The position numbers and the translations under genes were made by a program. Shown in pieces: positions 55,701 through 63,081 of a stretch of DNA of 64,000 nucleotides. The notes below the pieces were generated by a model. The model searched no databases, was not told the origin of the DNA, and saw only the letters and a program-made list of their open reading frames with translations. Source of the stretch: Branchiostoma lanceolatum (taxonomy: Eukaryota; Chordata; Leptocardii; Amphioxiformes; Branchiostomatidae). The DNA lies in NCBI RefSeq assembly GCF_035083965.1, contig NC_089727.1:687501-751500 (forward strand), read 5' to 3'. Position 1 is the first letter of the stretch; each line of letters begins with the position of its first letter.

Positions 55701-58433
55701 TAGATTCCGTTCCAAGCGGGTGTCCCTAGCCTCTGATCAGTCCAGCTAACAGGTGTCCACAGTTCCGGGCAGCCGGATGAAAATCACAGCTTTGATATCG
55801 TGGGATGAAAGGTCCAGGAATAGACAGGTAATTTGTAACTTGGTCTGTTCTCACCAGACTCACCTTCTGATGTCTGATCTAATCAGCTGGGAGGACGCAC
55901 CTGGGGCCGAACCAAGTTCATTGGTTGGTTCCCGGATTATTTGAAAATATGCTCAACTGAAAAAAACATAATGAAAATAAAGCCTGAGGACCAGGTTCAT
56001 GCCTTGTTGCACTCAGTTTTATGCTGTGAATTATTACCTAAACCCATGTTCAGGTTCAGCTCCGGATTTGAATCCAGTGGTATTGGCATAATGTGAGCAA
56101 CTCGTTCAAACCACGTTTCCATAGATCGTGAAATTTGCACTGGAAAAAGATGAAAACATTGCTGTTTTTGTGGTTAAGACTGAGCTGTTGTGTTTACTAC
56201 TGACTGTATATAATTTTGCATGCATATTTTTCAAATTGTATGTCAACTTTTGAGTTAGAGTTCCGCATCTAGAGAATGCTGTTAAGTGGCCTCCAAGTGT
56301 CCTAGTCCCTGTTGCCAGGCTGTAAGTCGTGGTTAGGTAAGAGGGATCTACATACTAATTGCCTAGAAGTGGTCGTTATAATTAGGTCCATATCATACTG
56401 TACAGGGTCCCTCTTAGCACTGAGAGTGTCTCCATGAGTAGCTGTTATGCAGAGGTTGCCTGTATGAAGGGCACAGCACCTTAGAGCCCTCAGGCTGAGT
56501 TACAAATGTCAGATTGCAGATTTTTTTGCCTGACAGCCTGTTGTTCCAACAGTCACTGATCTTACACTAGCAATGCTGCCCCTTCAGGGATCTGTGTATC
56601 GCTGTGTTGCAGTTTTCATAAAATAGAATAAAATAACACTAACATAGGGGTTTCGGAACATAGGGGTGTCTCCCGATCAACAAGGGTCTAAGACATTACG
56701 TTTTCAATCGATCACACAACTAAAAATCTTTTGTGCAGCACGTCCCAAAAATGCCTGCATTGTTTAACTGCAGTGAAAAGCTTAAGGAGACCCGGACCTA
56801 TACCAAACTCAGGAACCTCCGTCCTCCCAAGTTCCTTTCTAGCAGACATCAGGTATTATCCTTATATATGAGAAAAGGTCAACTTTATAAAAAGAAATTT
56901 AAGACACCATACCGGGATTGTGAAATGATTTGTACAGCCATGCTGAGCCTCCTTATGGCAGGACGCATGCTGCAGTTATGGTCCTAACTCAGGCCTTTAT
57001 AAGCATAACCTCGGGCTGGGTACCCTAAAATAGCAGGTACAAATGCAGCATGCTTTGCCCCAGCTTTGTCCTTATCATATTGTACTTATGCTTGATATAT
57101 TCTCCAAACATTAGCCACAGTGAGAGAATAAGAAAGCTCAAAAGATTCGTGTACTTTGCATAACAAGGTTTTCCCCTAACCCTAGCTGAGCCATTACTGC
57201 AGAGCTTGGAAAGTAACCAGAAGACTGTGCAGTTGGAATGAGATCTCAAAACCAGAAGTTATGCTGCAGTACCAAGGAAAGTCGCCAGGGGGCCCAAAAT
57301 CTAATCATGTCTTTAATAGGACAGGACCTAACCACATACCAAGTTTCATGACACTCCATTCTTAGCTTCTTAGATATGCTGCCAAACCACAAACATACAT
57401 GTATCCAAACATACATACACCCAAGTGCTATCAAAAACATAACCTTCTTGGCAAAGGTAAAAGAGGCTAGGCCATCCCGTCAAACTCAAATTTTGAGTTT
57501 GACGGGATGGCCTAGCCTCTTTTACCTTTGCCAAGAAGGTTATGTTTTTGATAGCACTTGGGTGTATGTATGTTTGGATACATGTATGTTTGTGGTTTGG
57601 CAGCATATCTAAGAAGCTAAGAATGGAGTGTCATGAAACTTGGTATGTGGTTAGGTCCTGTCCTATTAAAGACATGATTAGATTTTGGGCCCCCTGGCGA
57701 CTTTCCTTGGTACTGCAGCATAACTTCTGGTTTTGAGATCTCATTCCAACTGCACAGTCTTCTGGTTACTTTCCAAGCTCTGCAGTAATGGCTCAGCTAG
57801 GGTTAGGGGAAAACCTTGTTATGCAAAGTACACGAATCTTTTGAGCTTTCTTATTCTCTCACTGTGGCTAATGTTGAAATGAAAACATCAAGTATCTCTT
57901 GACGCACTTGCGCTAGGGTTTGGCCCAACGCGAAAGACATGCCCGCTCTACGCGCTTTACAACCCGAAAACACGGCAACTACGGTACCCTAGTACTTAAC
58001 AATCGTCAGAAATAAAATCGAGTGTTATTGTAAACAGACTTTTAGAATACTGCATGTAAACATTCAAATTATGTTGTCCAAATTTCCAGCGTGTGTACAA
58101 ACATGTGATACACAGAATCTCTAGAAGAGCTGGCGCTAGAGTTTCGGGGAAGGACATATTTATGCTCCCCGAAACATTACCCGCTCTTTTACAACCCCAC
58201 AACACGGCCTGTACCGTACCTAGCACACTGCCCCGGCCCTTCCCCTCGGCCGGTGCGGGCGCGCCGGGCTCCTCCGAGGTCTGCCTGGCCGTGCAGAGCG
58301 GGAGACAAGACGCCATCCTAGGGTTCCTCCGCAGCTTCCGCAGAAGCCTCCTCATCCGTACCGCCGGGCGGAGGTACAGCCGGGCCGAGACGTAAGCACT
58401 AGGCGCAGACTCCGAACCGAACGCTTCTTTCAC
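37711..58433 (-). CDS. Unrecognised ~227-residue protein, three exons
   Basis: Three minus-strand exons join with matching phases: 58220-58433 (ATG, 71 codons + 1), 52548-52865 (318 nt) and 37711-37862 (TGA). Joins give VL-E-EAARLL and SVAD-D-VLESW. The N terminus is basic (RPAVRMRRLLRKLRRNPRMA), then a Gly/Pro/Glu linker. The middle exon reads EAARLLDRVFAATDFEDTDD, then QKTFTHIRSELRR, KIIWRTVRLTPGNSLVRIQL and FFLAIAGMTVSVLKSP, which contains one possible membrane or amphipathic helix. The C terminus is Trp-rich and ends RIDRFFSTPYLHDFD. Borders are AG|GTACGG, ACG|GTGAGT and pyrimidine-AG. The arginine-rich start could suit a mitochondrial presequence, but that is inference. Additional exons in the 5 and 15 kb introns cannot be excluded. 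No family was recognised. Confidence 0.6.
37893..38106 (+). mobile_element. CR1-like LINE 3' UTR, tail tandemly repeated
   Basis: GGCTGTTCAGTGTAATATAA, then CCAGCTGCTGCCGCGCCGCG matches the 3' end of the 6.9 kb LINE. The last ~50 bp (AAGCTGGTGTGTTACGCCGA ... CGGTTATACCGGCTATA(C/T)AGATAC) occurs three times in a row. The insertion lies in the last intron, ~30 bp from the exon 3 acceptor. Confidence 0.75.
38432..38670. mobile_element. MITE of the AGGCCACACCAAT family
   Basis: Ends are AATAAGGCCACACCAAT and ATTGGTGTGGCCT-like (AGAATGGTGTGGCCTAAAC). The interior is the reverse complement of the copy at 54697-54940 (shared TTTCCTGTTGATTTTCCAAT, TGTGCACCAAAGTACAAACT). Confidence 0.75.
39747..41755 (+). 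mobile_element. CR1-like LINE with PHD finger and endonuclease, RT core deleted
   Basis: ORF 39747-41132 has a hydrophobic leader, a PHD-type zinc finger (CGICERTVGWSVRGIECETC, GGWFHASCQN, WFCDFC) and an APE-type endonuclease: LRILNINFQSVRGKVPEL, TETWL, GGDFNLPDWDW, the T-R-G-A-N-T-LD-I-I-V-T-N block and LSDHD. After KADWEGLRRATKEM the sequence jumps at about 41095 into the RT thumb (in a different frame): LVRSTLEYASTVWDPYTAKD, VQRRAARWVCCRY, FFPRTVAEWNSLPSEMVAA. It ends at 41613 with a stop, then a 3' UTR and a (GAA)n tail. The catalytic RT domain is missing, so this copy is inactive. Confidence 0.88.
41785..42040 (+). mobile_element. tRNA-derived SINE
   Basis: The head GTGGCGTAACGGTTAGAGCA is an A-box-like D arm, ACTCAGAACC an anticodon arm and GGTTTGATACTC a B box. 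The body has GTTGTGCCCTTCGGAAAGGC and ACTTTACATGACCTTCC, shared in part with the SINEs at 50.5 and 53.6 kb. Confidence 0.7.
42325..42545. repeat. Two-copy duplication around GCTGCTGCCCACCCCTGTGT
   Basis: GCTGCTGCCCACCCCTGTGT and CAGGGACCCC occur at 42351 and 42464, followed by related AATTAAATACTG / GATCAAATACTG sequence. Confidence 0.75.
43047..43575. repeat. AGGCCA-CACCAAT family fragments, tandem
   Basis: Related sequence occurs at 43047-43200, 43205-43330 and 43370-43575: TTAGGCCAAACCAAT ends, CTCAACTGGAAAAACAAAAT and TTGAATGATGTCTGCCTTCT. Fragments of the same MITE family are also at 42610-42690, 49326-49530, 51840-51920, 53391-53465 and 55905-56030. Confidence 0.55.
44182..44313 (+). 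repeat. Split direct repeat A1
   Basis: 132 bp starting AGGCACACATGATGACAGTA and ending GAGCTTGACACG. It contains inverted TTCTCGCGAGAA. Identical by eye to A2. Confidence 0.9.
44473..45666 (+). CDS. Gag-like ORF1 of the Ngaro/PAT-like element
   Basis: 397 codons, intact. It begins MYGAGKRKTRPPARFALSPT, with a short coiled segment (LTEQLNNELLDVSRRIEQMK). The middle has LSSGLSRKSHDRVVREVAWP, typical of DIRS/Ngaro Gag proteins, then WDQLVAGELAIILS and GLMLDIPTYSFIGIRNFYKI. The C terminus has a Cys/His cluster (CCYKYQGNTC ... HIHACRVC ... YCPH) in place of a CCHC knuckle. It ends at TGA followed directly by CTAG, and the same frame continues open downstream. Confidence 0.75.
   Translation: MYGAGKRKTRPPARFALSPTEESEEGGWHSTPDARLTEQLNNELLDVSRRIEQMKTDLGIQEAELETAKTPLPISPRPREDDVTGLRSIFPGGLAAPSSQQDGRRQQSVPVDVQRHFAPSHNNVPTLKEVRAFHSLHSNPPPHAPRPSIGQLAFGGALGAEKRPPHANLQTSPDGESLIQGKKLSSGLSRKSHDRVVREVAWPHEFVFSATKTVTHDSLTWDQLVAGELAIILSPNTNPMESRNRGHILRGLMLDIPTYSFIGIRNFYKILWIHVEHGLVTIDTKTTTAEVHKLKEDHLRKASADFGGASSAHVIQGQTAYMDRAAGPRTTCCYKYQGNTCSFATDHIAASGVLHIHACRVCSRHRPGVDAGHPAMYCPHNKDQGGQGNYAAARDNF
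45667..46551 (+). CDS. Proline/threonine-rich ORF2, in frame behind a UGA-CUA stop
   Basis: The frame stays open from the ORF1 stop to TAG at 46549-46551. The only in-frame interruption is the TGA at 45664-45666. The product is Pro/Ser/Thr-rich with three ~45-residue repeats built from TSVTPRPEDCAFKPS, FQTASTFQQLPTLKP and ATQMASSLPAVSTTAP. The end is more ordered (YAACSLHEVIHASDV, SKAIDRYIDKETG). No enzyme motif was seen. It is probably made as a read-through extension of the gag-like protein, or from an internal start such as ATG near 45711. The function is unknown. Confidence 0.55.
   Translation, partial: LVPAHNTELPNLEKTLTGLTTSSQVTRPSSLPFPTPKVSDPRPAPNPARTDTASTSPGPLTLTPPAPTSVNPRPDDCAFKPSYVQMASTSQQPPAQKSAATQMASPSPAVATTAPTSVTPRPEDCAFKPSSFQTASTFQQLPTLKPSATQMASSLPAVSTTAPTSVTPRPEDCAFKPSPVQTASTFQQLPTLKPAATQMASPLLAVSTTSAQPRQLVPPPSSAEQYAACSLHEVIHASDVTTTPPKTYSKAIDRYIDKETGHGATQGPFQLPPFGSDLITSPLQTAQKRAEGIG
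46684..46789 (+). repeat. Split direct repeat B1
   Basis: 106 bp starting GGCCGTTGACATCTGTGATG and ending GAGTGAGAACAATT. Identical by eye to B2 and directly joined to A2. Confidence 0.9.
46790..46921 (+). repeat. Split direct repeat A2
   Basis: 132-bp copy of A1, immediately after B1. Confidence 0.9.
47641..47746 (+). repeat. Split direct repeat B2, right end of the element
   Basis: 106-bp copy of B1. Flanking genomic sequence CACTAAGTATCATGCAG resumes the interrupted local repeat. Confidence 0.9.
47820..48090. repeat. Two ~155-bp tandem copies flanking the insertion
   Basis: CCGCTGCAGTAC(C/T)G and GAACTTGACC ... CACACCT(G/A)C(A/C)AAAAATCAT blocks occur at 47826 and 47979. A third, interrupted copy lies at 43970-44181 just left of the element. 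Confidence 0.65.
48140..48182. mobile_element. Short fold-back, GAGTACTAGTACTC
   Basis: ATAATCTTCCCGAGTACTAG and its near-complement ending CGAAGATAAT form a hairpin related to the CCTTCGCCAAGAAGG terminus family. Confidence 0.45.
48185..48560. repeat. Tandem repeat, ~130-bp unit, three copies
   Basis: Each unit has CACTCTCTAGTACCATCTCC or a variant, CAGTGATCAAAG, GAGACTCTGTCTGAGTCTGT and AGACACCCAGATTTT. Confidence 0.8.
48822..49087. mobile_element. Fold-back MITE, ~120-bp arms
   Basis: TTACCGTTTGAAGTTG...GCGTTAGGATATGCCA and AAGGTGCCAAACTCTCGTTC on the left pair with inverted AAGAGTTTGGCACCTT and TGGCATATCCTAA ... CTTCAAACGGTAA on the right. Outer arms (CTCATTCTCATTCAAATGTA against ACATTTAAATGAGAACGAG) also pair. 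Confidence 0.75.
49640..51510. repeat. Large tandem repeat, ~390-470-bp unit, four to five copies
   Basis: Landmarks CAGCACCAGGGACAGGACCT (49682, 50149, 50744, 51136), CTGACACTGCAGAAATGTCA, GTCTTCAAGTGTGTGTTGG and GAGAATGTCA recur. The second unit is expanded by a SINE at 50.44-50.63 kb. ORFs inside are short and inconsistent. Confidence 0.85.
50440..50626 (-). mobile_element. tRNA-derived SINE
   Basis: The minus strand begins with a tRNA-like head (about 50624-50550): GTGTGGCGTAACGGCAGG, anticodon-like ACTCAGAACC and B box GGTTCGAATCC. The acceptor ends do not pair, so it is not a tRNA gene. The body TCTTGTGTCTTTGAG ... GTACTTAACACG ... CCCACTCCACCCA matches the 53.6 kb SINE. Confidence 0.7.
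52146..52178. repeat. (GGGTCA)n hexanucleotide repeat
   Basis: CAGGGTCAGGGTCAGGGTCA, about four units. Confidence 0.7.
52902..53289. mobile_element. hAT-like non-autonomous element, 388 bp
   Basis: Termini CAGGGCTCAAGATAATGG and inverted ATGAATTTCGAGCCCTG give a CAGGGCTCRARAT terminal inverted repeat, typical of hAT elements. Subterminal regions are rich in GTGCACC (either strand). No clear 8-bp target duplication. It lies 37 bp upstream of the exon 2 acceptor of the minus-strand gene. Confidence 0.6.
53540..53765 (+). mobile_element. tRNA-derived SINE
   Basis: Head GTGGCGCGATCGCTAGGATG, then CCCAGGCTCGAAACCC (B-box-like), body GTTGTGTCCTTGGGAAAGGC, ACTTAACACGACTTTCCTC, ACTCCACCCAGGTGTGAATG, GGTACCTGACTTCGG. 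It shares its central domain with the SINEs at 41.8 and 50.5 kb. Confidence 0.7.
54697..54940. mobile_element. MITE of the AGGCCACACCAAT family
   Basis: Ends AAGGCCACACCAATTTAATT and inverted AATTGGTGCGGCCTAA. Interior TTGGAAAATCAACAGGAAAA, TACTTTGGTGCACACAGTTT and GCAAGTTTTCACCCCAGCCT. It is a complete copy, in inverted orientation relative to 38432-38670. Confidence 0.78.
54985..55095 (+). mobile_element. Fragment with CTGAGAAAGGTGAC...GAAACG motif
   Basis: CCTGAGAAAGGTGACTGTCA then CAGAAACGTCGGCTG resembles the CTGATGA...GAAACG pattern at 34.88 kb and may be a degenerate Penelope-type terminus. Confidence 0.35.
55190..57100. other. Intron stretch with few recognisable features
   Basis: Apart from the AGGCC-family fragment at 55905-56030 no repeat or exon was identified in this part of the 52.9-58.2 kb intron. 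Confidence 0.4.
57107..57875. mobile_element. 769-bp near-perfect palindrome
   Basis: The centre is the T at 57491 (CTCAAATTTTGAG). Arms of 384 bp read as reverse complements from AACATTAGCCACAGTGAGAG on the left to its complement on the right. I saw no mismatch by eye, and the 78-codon ORFs on opposite strands (57370-57606 and 57376-57612) differ only at the centre. Each arm is one copy of a repeat with CCTTCTTGGCAAAGG next to the centre and GTATGTATGTTTGGATAC inside, related to 29545-29690. It is in the first intron of the 37.7-58.4 kb gene, 345 bp from exon 1. Confidence 0.85.
57890..58010 (-). repeat. Diverged copy of the exon-1 donor flank
   Basis: CTTGCGCTAG...TTACAACCC(G/C)(A/C)AAACACGGC and TACGGTACC(C)TAG align with 58120-58225, which spans the exon 1 donor and following intron. 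The exon portion is not retained. Confidence 0.45.
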
Positions 58434-58439
58434 TCTCGC

Positions 58440-59790
58440 CGCTTCCTAAAGCTACAGCTGGGATGACGTGCGTAACTATGGCGACGGACTGTAAACTGGC
58501 CTGTTACTATGGCGACGGACCACAAACGGTCTGTACTGATGGCTGGTAGATTACTAACGGTACTTAAAGTTAGAGCCGCACTTTATAATGATTTATATAG
58601 TGGGGTTTGTATAGGGGAGGGGGGCAAAAATGTGGGTTAGTTCGGCGTGTCGGTGGACCATAGGCCGGCCGAAAACGTGGCAGACACACAGATTTGGAAG
58701 AGATGACAAATCAATGACGCGCCAATACGCACCTTGTACGTCAGGATGAGTCATGGTGGCCGGACGGTTATGGAAGCGTCAGAAACGTGGCGTCACGTCA
58801 TCACTGCTGGGTGCAGGTCTGAAATATTCGCGTGGATCGATGATCGTGGGGGGACACACCCCCTCGGGAGGTCATAGGCCACAGGGCCGGGCCACTTACA
58901 AACAGGGGTGTTAGGTTCAAGTTTACTTAATAAAGAAAGTTTTACTTGCTGTGTGGGTAAGGGGCTGAAGTCTGCCATCTCTGATTGGCTTGTTTGTTTT
59001 GTGGTCTTGTAAAAACCCTCTCAAGTGTGTCATGCCTACCAGTTTCTTAGATGTCAAATAGTGTCTTTCAAAGTTTTTCAATGAAAGTTTATTTGCAAGT
59101 TTGTGCCAGAAGGCATAACTTAAACTTAACTGAAAATAAGAAAAATAGAAATTGAAATACCTGTACGTTTAAAACATATTCTCAATTCATAACTAGTTAT
59201 CTAGTTCCTTGGTGATTGATGTTAACTCAAAAACAGAAAAAACACCAAGACACAGAATTTTTTCCTGATGTTCAGAAAACATAATTTTAATAAATCTGTC
59301 AATAGCAGTTGCCATAGTAACCATACATTATACCCTCAGACATGTAAGTTCTATAAAACATTGAGATACTAGCAGGACTGAATGGTAATCTAATCCGAGA
59401 TTCTTTCTGACTCCAATGACTACACATGGTTCCTAATAGTATTACACACAAAATGTGACATAACATATAACATTAACACACTGCTCTAACTTCTCTTGGT
59501 TTGACATCTCCAAATTGACAAAAGCTGCCTCGATGAATCACTAAAATGTGGGGTGGGACTAACAGAGCAGCCTTTCACTGTAGAATTGCACTAAGGACTT
59601 TTTTTGTATTTTTTGAAATTTTGTTACTGTATTTATCATCTGTATATGGATGAAATGTAAGAGAATTTTGCTACATTTAAAAAAAATCCCTACATCACAA
59701 AGTTAAAGTTCTTCAGAAAGCCTGCAGCAACTTTAAGAAAAGAGGAAAATCACAGGTAAAAATTAAAAAGAAAACAAAACATAATACTCC
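58440..59790. other. Stretch upstream of the 58.4 kb start, no gene seen
   Basis: Duplicated ACTATGGCGACGGAC at 58476 and 58507 and a G-rich tract at 58613-58630. This is the likely promoter region of the minus-strand gene, but no core element was identified. The remainder is AT-rich. Confidence 0.4.
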
Positions 59791-59795
59791 AAAAA

Positions 59796-59886
59796 TAATT
59801 ACTCAAGCAACTGGATAAGATTTTGAAACAGTCATGTTTGACTGTTTCAAAATCTTATCCAGTTGCTTGAGTAATTATTTTTGGCG
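59796..59886. mobile_element. Fold-back element, ~40-bp arms
   Basis: ATTACTCAAGCAACTGGATA ... GAAACAGTCA is inverted as TGACTGTTTC ... TATCCAGTTGCTTGAGTAAT around a 4-nt loop. The same terminus occurs at 31263 and 38348. Confidence 0.8.
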
Positions 59887-59889
59887 TAT

Positions 59890-60580
59890 CTTATTACCTA
59901 GATGTCTAACCTTCATCAACGAAACATAATACTGACATAAGCCCATACATAATGAGCTGGAGCTAGTTTATACAAAAACTGGTCTAAACAGACTTTGCAA
60001 CAAGTTCATACCACAATGGTAAACACTGATGATAGAGAGGCTTTATATAATAGAAATCATAATAGGATAATACAACAGTAGGTCACAATTTAAGTACACA
60101 GGCAAAGTTAAATGCAGTGTTTATGCATGATTTGACATAATAGCTAAAAAATACAAATAACAAGTACAAATACATGCAAGCTTCAATACATCAGAATGAG
60201 AAGCTGAATCTTTGGATATTTTTAGTGTAAACTTTGTATAATTACAGTAACATTAGACTAATAATCTAATATGTTTCGAACAACTAAAAGCTACAATGAT
60301 TACAACACATTTTTATTTAAAAGACTGCAGAGAAGTCAACTAAAAACCATCCTGTCAACCAATCATTCAATTCTCGATTGTGACAGATTTTTAAATCATG
60401 GCACTTTTGACCAATTCTTGACTTCTCAGACTCAAGTCCAATGAACTTGAATGACACAAACACGATATCCTACAAAGTCAGTTTGACCTTGACTCAGGAA
60501 TTCGTGACGGAGAGTAGTGAAAATAACACATCATCTACTCGTGACACGTGTCACAAACTGTGGTGGCGTCATGGTGAGTA
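59890..60580. other. AT-rich intergenic stretch
   Basis: No coding or repeat structure recognised apart from the flank of the fold-back. Confidence 0.4.
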
Positions 60581-60582
60581 GT

Positions 60583-61212
60583 CCAGGCTGGGTAAACAAC
60601 ACATGATCATGACATGACATCACCCCCCTCCCCTTCCAGTCTCACATGATCATGACATGACATTACCCCCCTCCCCTACCAGTCTCACATGATCATGACA
60701 TGACATTACCCCCCTCCCCTACCAGTCTCACATGATCATGACATGACATTACCCCCCTCCCCTACCAGTCTCACATGATCATGACATGACATTACCCCCC
60801 TCCCCTACCAGTCTCACATGATCATGACATGACATTACCCCCCTCCCCTACCAGTCTCACATGATCATGACTGACATGACATGACCCCCCTCCCCTACCA
60901 GTCTCACATGATCATGACATGACATTACCCCCCTCCCCTACCAGTCTCACATGATCATGACATGATATCACCCCCTGACCCCTACCAGTCTCACATGATC
61001 ATGACACGACATGACCCCCCTCCCCTACCAGTCTCACATGATCATGACATGATATCACCCCCCTCCCCTACCAGTCTCACATGATCATGACATGACATTA
61101 CCACCCTCCCCTACCAGTCTCACATGATCATGACATGACATTACCACCCTCCCCTACCAGTCTCACATGATCATGACATGACATTACCACCCTCTCCTTC
61201 CAGTCTCACATC
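60583..61212. repeat. Minisatellite, ~43-bp unit, about 14 copies
   Basis: The unit is TCTCACATGATCATGACATG, then ACATTACCCCCCTCCCCTACCAG. Variants carry ATATCACC, an extra CTGACATG, or CACCCTC. Each unit contains TGATCATGA, a palindrome, and a pyrimidine-rich tract ending in CAG. Confidence 0.92.
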
Positions 61213-62630
61213 GCTGACATGCCGGGGGGTCGAAACCGACACGTATCCCTTCCCCTTGACCTTTCACCCCGCCATGATGCTCCTCACGTTTCTGTTCTAG
61301 GTTCTTCCATATCAAATGTCATGCGGGGGTGTACTGTGACTTTTTGAAAGAAGGATTTGGGTGGGGCATCTCAGTAAAAGCATACAGTCATTCACTACCC
61401 CATTTTCCATTAAACGGTTCACAAATGCAAATGTTTGCATCTATGTTGGTAGTGAGAAGTATAACTGTGTCTGATGAACAAGTGACTATATGAAGGATGG
61501 CAGGGATTTCATGGGTAAAATATGGAGAACATCAAAGTTCACACAACAGGGTTTGCCATGCCACAGTCTCACAGAGAAACAGTTATACTTAGCTTTATCT
61601 GTTTTTAACATTTTAGTCAGTTAGTCTTTAGGTCCATATCAACAACAAATACATACATACAAACAATACAACAGTTCAAGTACCACATGCATATCAAGCA
61701 ACGTGATTTTGCTACATAATTTCCTATTCAAATCATTGTAACATTAAGTTATCAAACATCCTAAACGTTTTAAGATACAACTTTTCCATAATTCCTTACT
61801 TCGAAAGACAGATTTCAGAAAATTTCGTAACTACAGTAGATAGCATAATTATTATCATCCTTTACAAGAAGACCCAGTACAAGATTAAGGTACATGATTT
61901 GGTATTTTCCTATTCGGAACACTTTTAGAAAACAGACAGCCTAAAACTTAAAAGCCACAGGTTCTGGCACAGGAACTTCAAGACGGACCTCAGAAAAGAT
62001 TTGGCTTGAAGTCCTAACACCAAGACAGCCAGAGCCTTCTCAACATACATTAACACGATTCTTCACAAGCTAGCAAGTCTTAATGCACACTTCTTCCTCC
62101 CTCTACTTTTATCTGTGAAGGCTCCTTGCAGCATGGAAGTCTAGGTATGCATTGCCAAAGTCAGGGTATGCATTGCTACTGACTTCATCCCTGCATAGGA
62201 TACTTGCCAATGGGGAAATATTCTCTGGGTTCTTTCAGCAATGGTGGCTTCAAAGCAGTACATCATCAGCCATCACTGTGAAAAACAGCATCAATGCAGC
62301 ACTGCAAGTCTGGCATTTCATAACAGACCACTCTGAAAGCACTACTCAGGGTAGAAGGATGCAACAGTACTAGTGCATCATCAGGGAGTATTTCTGAAAC
62401 AGACCAAACTTTGAAGTTCTTGAAGGTCTGTAACGAAATCCTTTACCAAACAAAACTTTTAATTACAATGCAACTTCATGCCACCATTGCTGGAAGCACT
62501 CAGAACATCTTAGCTAGTTTTCCACGGTTCATAGCACAGACATTTTGTACTGGAGCTGTCCTCAGCTAGAAGTTTATTTCCAAATCTAACCTTTCTCAGG
62601 TGGTGTGTCAGAAAACAAGGAATTCCAACT
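61213..62630. other. Downstream region of the kelch gene, no gene seen
   Basis: AT-rich, no recognisable exons. An ORF at 62152-62373 has no domain. Some of this may be 3' UTR or flank of the minus-strand kelch gene. Confidence 0.4.
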
Positions 62631-62649
62631 GCTTGAGCTGGAAGCAACG

Positions 62650-62945
62650 GCTGGTCATTGCCCCACAAACTTGTCTCTCGGGTATGTGTTAGTACGTGGA
62701 CACCAGCACAGCGTCCATTCTTCCTGTGTACAATTTACAGCACATACAATGGACAACAGCAATTTCCAACTAGTAGACGTTAAGTCATCGGACCACACTG
62801 CTATCTCTAGTCTGCCGCGTAAGTACAAGCACGCCCGCACAGTCTCAGATCACAGTCCATGTGTTTCCCTCCATGTTGAAACCCTGACTCTAGCTGCTGA
62901 ACTTCCATGTGTTCCAGTTGAAAACGTTTATCTAGTTGCTCTTAT
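62650..62945 (-). pseudogene. Decayed second copy of the kelch terminal exon
   Basis: GTGTTTCCCTCCATGTTGAA, CTGCTGAACTTCCATGTGTT and CCAGTTGA match the real exon at 63178-63243 (GTGTTTCCCTCCATGTCGTA ...). Flanks GGTCATTGCCCCACAAACTT and CTTGTCTCTCGG also correspond. Stops and substitutions have removed the coding frame. It lies 3' of the gene, partly beyond the poly(A) signal. Confidence 0.6.
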
Positions 62946-62975
62946 GATATAGAATGAATCTGACTACATAGAAAC

Positions 62976-62981
62976 TTTATT
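62976..62981 (-). terminator. Candidate poly(A) signal of the kelch gene
   Basis: AATAAA on the minus strand, 101 nt after the stop codon at 63082. Confidence 0.5.
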
Positions 62982-63081
62982 CAAAGATACAGATGTTGGT
63001 TTTCAAGTTCAACACTTTTTTTTCAAATTCAAGAAGCAAGAAGAAAGGTAGTCAGAGTATTTATCTAGAAGCGACTCCTGG

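Noticed and set aside
57370-57612. Two nearly identical 78-residue ORFs on opposite strands
   Set aside because: They arise from the palindrome, which forces the same frame on both strands. The sequence is a non-coding repeat.
60583-61212. CRISPR-like direct repeats
   Set aside because: No unique spacers; units are contiguous and eukaryotic context is clear. It is a minisatellite.
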